Shown here: in pieces, positions 24,978-31,921 of the stretch | How the letters are laid out: every line of letters starts with the position of its first letter | Position numbering within the stretch: the stretch's first letter is position 1 | Assembly (NCBI GenBank): GCA_023251135.1 | Contig: JAHEZJ010000041.1 | Span: 1 to 39,259, forward strand | Direction: 5' to 3' | From: Flavobacterium sp. | Lineage (GTDB): Bacteria; Bacteroidota; Bacteroidia; Flavobacteriales; Flavobacteriaceae | DNA: 39,259 nt | Notes under the pieces: model-generated | Database searches by the model: none | Seen by the model: only the letters and a program-made list of their open reading frames with translations | Told to the model about the DNA's origin: nothing | Position numbers and translations under genes: made by a program

Positions 24978-26489
24978 TTAATGTTTTGTTACATTTGTTA
25001 AATTGTCCGGGAAATAGTTGTCGGATAAATTGCCAAATTCGTCGCCACGCATGAAAATATTGATGTCGACCTCGCTGAAACTTTTTTTACCTGCTGCGGC
25101 TAATAGCTCGTTGGCAGAATGTAACGTGTTTTTGTGAAAATGGTACACACGATCGGATTTATCGGTGACAACCAAACCTTTCATCAGCATTTTATTTTGA
25201 GTAGCTACTCCGGTCGGACATTCGTTATTATGACAACGCAATGCCTGAATACAGCCCAAAGAAAACATAAAGCCACGTGCGCTGTTACACATATCTGCTC
25301 CCAAAGCCACCGCATGTAAAATAGAGTATCCCGAAATGATTTTTCCACTTCCAATAATGCGAATCTTATCACGGATATTTAAACCAATTAGGGTTTTGTT
25401 TACGAAGATCAGGGCAGGCTCAAACGGCATTCCTACACCGTCGGCAAATTCCAGCGGAGCCGCTCCAGTACCGCCTTCGGCACCGTCTACGGTGATAAAA
25501 TCGGGGAAAATATTTTCGGCGATCATTTCGTGACAGATGGCTTCAAATTCGGCTGTATTTCCGATACATAATTTAAAACCAATAGGTTTTCCATTGGATA
25601 ACTCACGCAATTGGGCAATAAAATGAATAAGGCCTTTACTGTCTGAAAAAGCATGGTGTCCGGGAGGAGACAAGATCATTGTGTGAGGCTCAACCCCTCT
25701 GATTTTAGCAATTTGCTCTGTGTTTTTTCTCGCTGGAAGTACCCCGCCATGACCAGGTTTTGCACCTTGCGAAAGTTTGATTTCGATCATTTTTACATTG
25801 GGAAGATTGGCCTTTTCTGAAAATTTTTCAGGACTAAAATTACCTGCAGTATCCCGACAGCCAAAATACCCGGTACCAATTTGCCAGGTAATGTCGCCAC
25901 CTCCGGCAAGGTGAAATTCGGTTAAACCGCCTTCTCCGGTATTTTGATAGAAATTCCCTTTTTGAGCACCAATGTTTATGGCACGAACGGCATTTTCGCT
26001 TAGAGATCCAAAACTCATTGCTGATACATTAAATAAGGAGGCCAGATAAGGCTGCTTGCAATCCTTACCGCCTACCAAAACACGAGGCAACTCTTCGTTG
26101 ACTTTTGCAGGGAAAATAGAATGTTTTATTCCTTCGTAACTATCGTGATTGAGGTTTTGTTGTGTTCCAAAGGGAGTGCTCGAGTCAATATTTTTGGCTC
26201 TTTGGTAGACTAAAGAACGCTGATTTCTGGAAAATGGTTTTCCATCCGTTGATCGTTCGATGAAATACTGTTGGATTTCGGGTGCAATCATTTCAAATAA
26301 ATACCTGAAATAACCCAAAACCGGAAAGTTCCTTAAAATGGCATGTTTCTTTTGAGTGGCATTGTAAACACCTACCACTAATAATATAGGTAAAATAATT
26401 ACCAGTAAAAAACCTCGTTTCGTGTAAAGATAAATTGCTAAAACAATTAGAAACAATAAGAATCCATAGATGAAGAATTTTTTTCTCAT
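24978..26489 (-). CDS. Membrane-anchored FMN-binding glutamate synthase-domain protein
   Basis: A 503-residue protein. Two N-terminal membrane segments (about 4-23 and 26-43) precede a complete glutamate synthase central (FMN/Fe-S) domain: VSAMSFGSLSENAVRAINIGA, NTGEGGL, QLSQGAKPGHGG-type substrate loop (here IKLSQGAKPGHGGVLPARK), TVDGAEGGTGAAP and a [3Fe-4S] cluster set Cys413, Cys419, Cys424 in GCIQALRCHNNECPTGVATQN. There is no glutaminase domain, so it cannot be a classical GltB; ammonia-dependent or other FMN chemistry is possible. Homologues are listed as FMN-binding glutamate synthase family proteins. The next gene upstream (NYN) ends 34 bases before its start on the same strand, so they may share a transcript. 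Confidence 0.88.
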   Translation of the reverse strand: MRKKFFIYGFLLFLIVLAIYLYTKRGFLLVIILPILLVVGVYNATQKKHAILRNFPVLGYFRYLFEMIAPEIQQYFIERSTDGKPFSRNQRSLVYQRAKNIDSSTPFGTQQNLNHDSYEGIKHSIFPAKVNEELPRVLVGGKDCKQPYLASLFNVSAMSFGSLSENAVRAINIGAQKGNFYQNTGEGGLTEFHLAGGGDITWQIGTGYFGCRDTAGNFSPEKFSEKANLPNVKMIEIKLSQGAKPGHGGVLPARKNTEQIAKIRGVEPHTMILSPPGHHAFSDSKGLIHFIAQLRELSNGKPIGFKLCIGNTAEFEAICHEMIAENIFPDFITVDGAEGGTGAAPLEFADGVGMPFEPALIFVNKTLIGLNIRDKIRIIGSGKIISGYSILHAVALGADMCNSARGFMFSLGCIQALRCHNNECPTGVATQNKMLMKGLVVTDKSDRVYHFHKNTLHSANELLAAAGKKSFSEVDINIFMRGDEFGNLSDNYFPDNLTNVTKH

Positions 26490-26522
26490 GTTTACCAGTA
26501 TTTAAAAAGTAATAATTTGTAG

Positions 26523-27317
26523 TTAATTGAAGCGCAGGCGTACATAAACATGTTTAATGCCTTTTTTGTCCGATTCTCTTTCGTCGATTTCAAGAATATG
26601 CGTTAATGATTTTAACATAGGAGTAAGCTTAGAAAAACCGTAATTTCGGGGATCGAATTCAGGTTTTTTCTTTACAATAAGGTTTCCGACATCTCCTAAA
26701 AATGCCCAGCCATCATCGTCTTCAATATCTTCGATGGTAGCCTCGATAAGCTCGATTGTTTGTTCGTCAATTTTATGAAGCGCTTTTGCAGCAGGTTTTT
26801 CAACAGGCTTTTCGGCCGGTTTTTTAGTGTCGGTTGTAGCAGTAGCTTTGGGTTTCTTCTTCTGAATAGCGCCGTCCAGAACTTCAATGTAGATGAATCT
26901 GTCGCAGGCTACAATAAAAGAATTTGGCGTTTTCTTTTCTCCAATACCGATTACTTTCATTCCTGATTCTCGCAGGCGTATGGCGAGACGTGTAAAATCG
27001 CTGTCGCTGGAAACAATGCAAAAACCGTCTAGTTTTCCGGAATAAAGTAAATCCATCGCATCGATTATAAGAGCAGAATCAGAAGAGTTTTTCCCAACGG
27101 TATAACTGTATTGTTGTATAGGGGTGATGGCGTGTTCGAGTAAAACAGCTTTCCAGCCGTTAGAATTTGGTTTCGTCCAGTCAGCATAAATACGTTTAGT
27201 GGTTGGTGTTCCAAACTTTGCAATTTCTTCCATCATTCCTTTTACATTACTGTAAGGTACATTGTCGGCATCAATAAGAACAGCTAGTTTTAGATCTTTT
27301 GAAGTGCTTAAAGCCAT
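26523..27317 (-). CDS. NYN domain - LOTUS (OST-HTH) protein
   Basis: A 264-residue protein with two domains. Residues about 9-155 are a NYN (PIN-like, LabA/DUF88) nuclease domain: LIDADNVPYSNVKGMM with the first acidic residues (Asp16, Asp18), DSALIIDAMDLLYSG, and CIVSSDSDFTRLAIRLRESG with the second acidic set. A linker of Lys, Pro and Ala residues (KPAEKPVEKPAAK) follows. Residues about 190-264 form an OST-HTH/LOTUS domain (GWAFLGDVGNLIVKKKPEFDPRNYGFSKLTPML). Both parts suggest RNA binding and metal-dependent RNA cleavage; no target is known. The acidic residues needed for catalysis are present. It is transcribed divergently from the oxoamine synthase. Confidence 0.88.
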   Translation of the reverse strand: MALSTSKDLKLAVLIDADNVPYSNVKGMMEEIAKFGTPTTKRIYADWTKPNSNGWKAVLLEHAITPIQQYSYTVGKNSSDSALIIDAMDLLYSGKLDGFCIVSSDSDFTRLAIRLRESGMKVIGIGEKKTPNSFIVACDRFIYIEVLDGAIQKKKPKATATTDTKKPAEKPVEKPAAKALHKIDEQTIELIEATIEDIEDDDGWAFLGDVGNLIVKKKPEFDPRNYGFSKLTPMLKSLTHILEIDERESDKKGIKHVYVRLRFN

Positions 27318-27558
27318 TATTTTGGTTTTAGAATTTGTAATTCATTTTTTAAAATGCTCTTTAAAATTAGTAAAAATAAAATGATTTGGGCTTTTTTGGC
27401 TGAATTTATAACTGGTATAAATTGCAGTATTTTTGAATCACAGGCTTGTTTATTAGGAAAAGTAGTATGTGTTTGATAGTTTTGTGGTGAAAAATTGTCA
27501 AAGAACAATTTTGGTCATAATCATTTTTAAATTATTATGATAGCACAGAATAAATATT

Positions 27559-27566
27559 TATTTTTG
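27559..27566 (+). promoter_or_regulatory. TATTTTTG promoter element before the oxoamine synthase gene
   Basis: TATTTTTGCACCCTG starts at 27559, 40 bases before the ATG. The spacer 27318-27605 otherwise holds only A+T-rich sequence. Confidence 0.6.
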
Positions 27567-27605
27567 CACCCTGTATAAAATAAAAATAGTACTACACAAT
27601 ATATT

Positions 27606-28865
27606 ATGGTAAAAGATTTATTCGAAAGAATTCAGGACAATAAAGGACCATTAGGGAAATGGGCTTCTCAGGCAGAAGGTTATTATGTTTTCCCAAAGTT
27701 AGAAGGAGAGTTAGGACCAAGAATGACATTTCACGGAAAGAATATTCTAAACTGGAGTTTAAATGATTACCTGGGCTTAGCGAATCATCCAGAAGTTCGT
27801 CAGGCAGATACAGATGCTGCAATTCAGTTTGGAGCTGCTTACCCAATGGGAGCTCGTATGATGTCGGGACATACAAAATACCACGAACAGTTAGAAGAAG
27901 AATTGGCTGCTTTTGTAATGAAAGAATCAGCTTATTTATTGAATTTTGGATACCAGGGAATGGTTTCTATTATAGATGCATTGGTTACTAAAAACGACAT
28001 TATTGTTTATGATGTTGATTCTCATGCTTGTATCATTGATGGTGTTCGTTTGCACATGGGAAAACGTTTTACTTACAAGCACAATGATCTTGAAAGTATG
28101 GAGAAAAACCTGCAACGTGCTACAAAAATGGCTGAAGAAACAGGTGGAGGTATTTTATTTATTACCGAAGGTGTTTTTGGAATGCGCGGGCAACAAGGAA
28201 AATTGAAAGAAATTGTTGCAATGAAACAAAAATACAATTTCCGTTTGTTAGTAGATGATGCACACGGTTTTGGTACACTTGGTAAAACAGGAGCCGGAGC
28301 AGGTGAGGAGCAGGGAGTTCAGGACGATATTGATGTTTACTTCTCGACTTTTGCAAAATCTATGGCTAATATCGGAGCTTTTGTAGCAGCAGATAAAACA
28401 GTTATTGATTATTTAAAATACAACTTGCGTTCGCAAATGTTTGCTAAAGCATTGCCAATGATCCAAACAATTGGTTCATTGAAACGTTTGGAATTGTTGC
28501 GTAATTCATCTGAAATCAAAGATAAACTTTGGGAGAATGTAAACGCATTGCAAAACGGTTTAAGAGAAAAAGGATTTAATATTGGAGATACCAATACTTG
28601 TATCACTCCGGTTTACCTGGAAGGAAGTATTCCTGAAGCTATGGTAATGGTGAATGATTTAAGAGAGAATTATGGTATTTTCCTTTCTATTGTGGTGTAT
28701 CCGGTAATTCCAAAAGGGATTATTTTGTTGAGAATGATTCCAACAGCTTCTCATACATTAGCAGATATCGATGAAACCTTAACGGCTTTTGAAGCAATTC
28801 GTGAGAAATTAGTCAACGGAACTTATAAAGAAATTGCGGAGCGCACTACAGTTGATGTTTCGTAA
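27606..28865 (+). CDS. Alpha-oxoamine synthase (serine palmitoyltransferase- or cysteate acyltransferase-like)
   Basis: A 419-residue PLP enzyme of the alpha-oxoamine synthase family, which condenses an acyl thioester with an amino acid and releases CO2. Key segments are NWSLNDYLGLANHPEVR, GARMMSGHTKYHEQLEEELA, DSHACIIDG, LLVDDAHGFGTLG (cofactor-binding Asp and His) and STFAKSMANIGAFVA with PLP lysine Lys251. Family members include 8-amino-7-oxononanoate synthase, Gly acetyltransferase, serine palmitoyltransferase (sphingolipids) and cysteate-fatty acyltransferase (capnine sulfonolipids, which support gliding in Flavobacterium johnsoniae). The isolated position, away from biotin or threonine genes, favours a lipid role; serine versus cysteate cannot be told from sequence by eye. 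It has a strong-looking promoter and its own terminator. Confidence 0.82.
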   Translation: MVKDLFERIQDNKGPLGKWASQAEGYYVFPKLEGELGPRMTFHGKNILNWSLNDYLGLANHPEVRQADTDAAIQFGAAYPMGARMMSGHTKYHEQLEEELAAFVMKESAYLLNFGYQGMVSIIDALVTKNDIIVYDVDSHACIIDGVRLHMGKRFTYKHNDLESMEKNLQRATKMAEETGGGILFITEGVFGMRGQQGKLKEIVAMKQKYNFRLLVDDAHGFGTLGKTGAGAGEEQGVQDDIDVYFSTFAKSMANIGAFVAADKTVIDYLKYNLRSQMFAKALPMIQTIGSLKRLELLRNSSEIKDKLWENVNALQNGLREKGFNIGDTNTCITPVYLEGSIPEAMVMVNDLRENYGIFLSIVVYPVIPKGIILLRMIPTASHTLADIDETLTAFEAIREKLVNGTYKEIAERTTVDVS

Positions 28866-28902
28866 ACTTTAAAGAAATAAATTCCTGATATGGGAATTAT
28901 AT

Positions 28903-28938
28903 AAAAAAATCCATTCGTTATACGAGTGGATTTTTTTT
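28903..28938 (+). terminator. Terminator after the oxoamine synthase gene
   Basis: AATCCATTCGT and ACGAGTGGATT pair (one G-T) around a short loop, with A- and T-runs extending the stem on both sides. It is nearly identical to the terminator at 29485-29520. Confidence 0.8.
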
Positions 28939-28981
28939 ATTTGGGGTACTTTTATGATTCAAAACCAGTAAAATAAGAGTT

Positions 28982-29464
28982 ATGAAAAAAGTAATAGTAA
29001 TATCCATGATAATGTTCGCTGTTTTTATTTCCTGCAAGAAAACGACCGATACCGATCCGGTACAAATTGCACCGAGCCCACCAAAAGAAGCTGAAGTTAC
29101 TGAACCGGCGGGAGATCAGTGTTATGCTTCAAGAACCCAAAATAGCGTTACCGAGATGAGTTTTAATGTAAATTCTCATCAGGAAGTAAATGGGAAATTG
29201 AGTTATAACCTATCAGGGAAAGATAAAAACGAAGGGACTTTGATTGGAAATATGAAAGGAGATACACTAATTGCAGATTATACTTTTATGTCTGAAGGCG
29301 TTTCTTCTGTCAGAGAAGTTGCGTTTTTGAAAAAGGACGGGACTTTTATAGAAGGCTACGGAGATGTAATGGAAGCAAATGGAAAGTTTTCTTTTAAAGA
29401 TAAAAAACAATTAAAATTTGATCAGAAAAATGTCCTGACAAAAGTAGATTGTAAAGTAGAGTAA
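28982..29464 (+). CDS. Lipoprotein of unknown function
   Basis: A 160-residue protein with a lipoprotein signal peptide (MKKVIVISMIMFAVFISC, lipidated Cys18). A short Pro/Thr-rich linker (PVQIAPSPPKEAEVTEP) leads to a compact beta-rich domain: CYASRTQNSVTEMSFNVN, GKLSYNLSGKDKNEGTLIGN, GDTLIADYTFMSEGVSSVREVAFLKKDG. The GTxxGxxxGDTLxADYxF pattern recalls small Bacteroidota lipoproteins seen repeatedly in flavobacteria, but I cannot assign a function. It stands as a single gene between two almost identical terminators. Confidence 0.7.
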   Translation: MKKVIVISMIMFAVFISCKKTTDTDPVQIAPSPPKEAEVTEPAGDQCYASRTQNSVTEMSFNVNSHQEVNGKLSYNLSGKDKNEGTLIGNMKGDTLIADYTFMSEGVSSVREVAFLKKDGTFIEGYGDVMEANGKFSFKDKKQLKFDQKNVLTKVDCKVE

Positions 29465-29484
29465 GTTCTGCTAGTATTAAAAAT

Positions 29485-29520
29485 AAAAAAATCCATTCGT
29501 TATTGCGAATGGATTTTTTT
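29485..29520. terminator. Bidirectional terminator after the lipoprotein gene
   Basis: The arms 29485-29499 and 29506-29520 pair perfectly over 15 bp with a 6-base loop. A-rich and T-rich ends allow use on both strands, between the lipoprotein gene and the convergent GNAT gene. Confidence 0.85.
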
Positions 29521-29561
29521 ATTGCGGTAAAACGGTTCGCTTTTGCAGAAGCGGAACGTTT

Positions 29562-30680
29562 TTAAAGATATTTTAAATACGTTTTTCTTTGGCAGTGTAC
29601 TTTTGGGTCAAAGTTTTTCCAAAGTAAATGTATGGCCGTATTATCCGCTAACTCAGGAGTTCTGATGCAGTTCTGGATTCCTTTTTCTGAAAAAGTTTTA
29701 TAGTATTCGTCAAAAATAATAGCGGTAACCCCTTTGTTTTGATATTCCGGATGAACTCCGATCAGGTAAAAAACGACATCCTTACTTTTTTTACGGGCTC
29801 TCAGTAAATGAATAAATCCAAACGGAAATAGTTTTCCTTTTGCTTTTTGTAAAGCCTGAGAGAAACTAGGCATTACAATACTAAAGGCAACCAGATTATC
29901 CTCTTTGTCAACCACAAATTTGATGTACTCCGGATTGATAAAACTGATGTATTTTTTTTTGAAGTATTCCTTCTGAACATCCGAAATTGCTACAAACGAA
30001 GCCAATTTGGCGTACGAATCATTAAACAAATCAAACATTTTGTCTACGTGCGGCATAATGTTTTTTGTTTTGGTAAAAGTCAGTGCGCGTAAGCCATATC
30101 TTTTCTTGATGAGTTCTTGTGCTTTAAGGAAGAATTCAGGTTTTACGTTTGAAAAAGGAAAGATGCTTTCGAGGTATTCTTTTTCAACCTGAAAACCCAA
30201 TTGTTCAAAATGTGTGACATAATAGGGGTGGTTGTACCACGTAATCATGGTTCCCAACTGATCATAACCGTCCGTTAGGACTCCAACTTTGTCTAAATTC
30301 GAAAAACCCATTGGGCCTTCAACGTGTTCCAGATTGTGCTGTCTTCCTAATTCATACACTTTATCAAGCAGGGCTTTTGTAACTTCGATATCATCGATTG
30401 CATCAAACCATCCAAAACGAACTTTTCTTTTCTGCTGGTCATTCACTTCCGACCAATTGATAATGGCAGTAACTCGTCCTACGATCTCATTGCCTTTATA
30501 AGCCAGATAAAAATAGGCTTCGGCATTTTCAAAAGCAGGGTTTTTAGTTTTGTCAAAAGATTCCAGCTCATCTGCAATAATAGGCGGAACCCAATAAGGA
30601 TTGTCTTTGTAGAGTGAAAACGGAAATTTGATATAGTCGGTTAGTTCCTTTTTGGTTATGGCTTCTTTAATTGTAATCAT
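29562..30680 (-). CDS. Large GNAT-family acyltransferase
   Basis: A 372-residue protein of a long GNAT-related family recognised by YIKFPFSLYKDNPYWVPPII, AEAYFYLAYKGNEIVGRVTAIIN and, near the C-terminus, the acyl-CoA-binding motif GVHPEYQNKGVTAIIFDEYY. The segment EGPMGFSNLDKVGVLTDGYDQLGTM is also highly typical. No signal or membrane segment is seen, so it is likely cytosolic or peripheral. Databases usually list these as hypothetical or N-acetyltransferase. The bacterial ceramide synthase of Caulobacter is, as I recall, also a GNAT-type enzyme; with an alpha-oxoamine synthase 700 bases away, N-acylation of a sphingoid or capnine base is a fair hypothesis but not shown by the sequence. It is convergent with the lipoprotein gene. 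Confidence 0.72.
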   Translation of the reverse strand: MITIKEAITKKELTDYIKFPFSLYKDNPYWVPPIIADELESFDKTKNPAFENAEAYFYLAYKGNEIVGRVTAIINWSEVNDQQKRKVRFGWFDAIDDIEVTKALLDKVYELGRQHNLEHVEGPMGFSNLDKVGVLTDGYDQLGTMITWYNHPYYVTHFEQLGFQVEKEYLESIFPFSNVKPEFFLKAQELIKKRYGLRALTFTKTKNIMPHVDKMFDLFNDSYAKLASFVAISDVQKEYFKKKYISFINPEYIKFVVDKEDNLVAFSIVMPSFSQALQKAKGKLFPFGFIHLLRARKKSKDVVFYLIGVHPEYQNKGVTAIIFDEYYKTFSEKGIQNCIRTPELADNTAIHLLWKNFDPKVHCQRKTYLKYL

Positions 30681-30775
30681 TAAGATTTTCTTTGTTAAGA
30701 ATGTTGCTTTAAATTAGATCGTGTCATTTAAGAAACGAATATAGCCATCTTTGATTTAACAAAAAAGAATTGTGT

Positions 30776-30800
30776 AAAAAAAGCCCTGATTAATGGGTTT
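30776..30800 (-). terminator. Weak terminator after the outer-membrane operon
   Basis: On the minus strand AAACCC, a short loop and GGGCTTT (one bulged C) are followed by a T-run, 7 bases past the stop at 30807. Confidence 0.5.
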
Positions 30801-30806
30801 GAGAAG

Positions 30807-31355
30807 TCATTTGAAAGTATAACCGATGCGGAGGTGAAGGTCGGCGGTAGTGTCCGAAAAATTTTGATCCAGATAAAATATACGCCCAATTCCAATGCCT
30901 GCTTCATAATTGAAATTGGTATTTCCAATATTTCGCCTAATTCCCCATTTAGGAATTAGCGCAACTTGGTTGTGAACAAAGACATTGTCATGATTTGAAA
31001 TAACAAACCAATTAGGGTGGTAGTCAATCCCTAAAGTAACAAAATTAGCGCTATTATTTGGTTTTATATTTTTAGCAGTCCGTTTATTGATGTTGTAATA
31101 CCATCTTGGTTCTAGTTTAACAACAGGGACTAATGCATATGTAGTAGTACAGTCAGTACATCCGCGAAAACCACCATCAAAACCAATTTCGGTTCTTAGG
31201 CTTATTTGATTGAGTAGTCGATGTTCATGATTGAACCATATTCCCAGAAAGCCGGTTTGCAGGTTATAAATGTCTTTTTCTACACCTGTGTTTTGCGACG
31301 CAACAGACAAACAGCTAATAAGCAGTACCAGTAAAGTGTAATTTATTTTCGTCAT
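30807..31355 (-). CDS. Outer-membrane beta-barrel-like protein
   Basis: A 182-residue protein with a signal peptide of about 20 residues (MTKINYTLLVLLISCLSVAS, then QN). The mature part alternates polar and aromatic residues (TGFLGIWFNHEHRLLNQISLRTEIGF, LEPRWYYNINKR, NFVTLGIDYHPNWFVIS, NFNYEAGIGIGRIFYLD) and ends in LHLRIGYTFK, with a Phe one residue from the end, as expected of a small barrel of perhaps eight strands. Two cysteines (GCTDC) lie in a putative extracellular loop. The function is unknown. It is the last gene of a three-gene unit, 2 bases after its neighbour's stop. Confidence 0.72.
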   Translation of the reverse strand: MTKINYTLLVLLISCLSVASQNTGVEKDIYNLQTGFLGIWFNHEHRLLNQISLRTEIGFDGGFRGCTDCTTTYALVPVVKLEPRWYYNINKRTAKNIKPNNSANFVTLGIDYHPNWFVISNHDNVFVHNQVALIPKWGIRRNIGNTNFNYEAGIGIGRIFYLDQNFSDTTADLHLRIGYTFK

Positions 31356-31357
31356 GA

Positions 31358-31919
31358 TTATTTAAATATTATTCCCAGCGAGATGCCAATACCTTTGAGA
31401 TTATAGGAGCCATTAGTTTCAAATTCGGAAGTTTTAATTTGTTTTGATTTTTTAAAGACATCAACATAGAATGATGCTTTGTTATTTTCGGTGAAAATGT
31501 AGCCAACTCCTAATTTTGTAGTTACACCATATCCGGCAAAGGAATCAGACCATTTTATATTTTGGCCTGTTTGGATGTAAACAAAAGACCCGGTTTTGTT
31601 ATTTTTGCTGGAGAAAGCCCTTAGGTCTACTATAAATGGGGTGGACAAGAAAGTTTTATCAATGTTCCAATCTAGATTAATGCCACCGGAAATAGAGAAA
31701 AAATCGAAAAACTTTATGCCATGGATTGTATTTATTTCAAAGCTTCCACCACTACTTTCTCTAGAGTCGTTTTTAGAGTATTTACTAAAATAATCTTCAG
31801 TGTTTTTAGCCAGCGAGAACGAGGTCATGTTGATGTACTGCATTTTTTTTTTGTTCCTGACCAAAAATGAAATTGCTCAGCAAAATAAATGTTATGATTA
31901 TCGTTTTTTCTTTTTTCAT
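31358..31919 (-). pseudogene. Outer-membrane protein gene frameshifted at an A10 tract
   Basis: The ATG at 31919 begins a good signal peptide (MKKEKTIIITFILLSNFIFG, then QEQ) 2 bases after the upstream gene's stop. That frame enters ten A residues (T10 on the plus strand at 31843-31852) and stops 13 codons after the tract region. The rest of the protein lies in another frame: MQYINMTSFSLAKNTEDYFS through a barrel-like body to GIGISLGIIFK. One A fewer would join the two into a 186-residue secreted protein ending in the C-terminal Phe-Lys pattern of its neighbour. As written, only an unsecreted product from an internal start could be made from the body. The gene may be phase-variable, newly decayed, or intact with a base-call error. 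Confidence 0.75.
31843..31852 (-). repeat. Homopolymer A10 tract (minus strand)
   Basis: Ten T on the plus strand lie within the first 30 codons of an outer-membrane-type gene and separate the signal-peptide frame from the barrel frame. Nine or twelve bases would keep the gene open. Confidence 0.9.
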
Positions 31920-31921
31920 AT

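Noticed and set aside
27317-27508. Minus-strand 63-codon ORF upstream of the NYN gene
   Set aside because: It lies in an A+T-rich promoter spacer, has no recognisable residues pattern and no leader; more likely chance.
30728-30928. Minus-strand 66-codon ORF overlapping the barrel gene end
   Set aside because: It is a different frame of the 30807-31355 gene and its terminator; no coding character of its own.
31358-31864. TTG-started 168-residue frame as an intact gene
   Set aside because: It begins inside the signal-peptide coding region with no leader of its own and would lack export signals; the frameshift reading explains the locus better.
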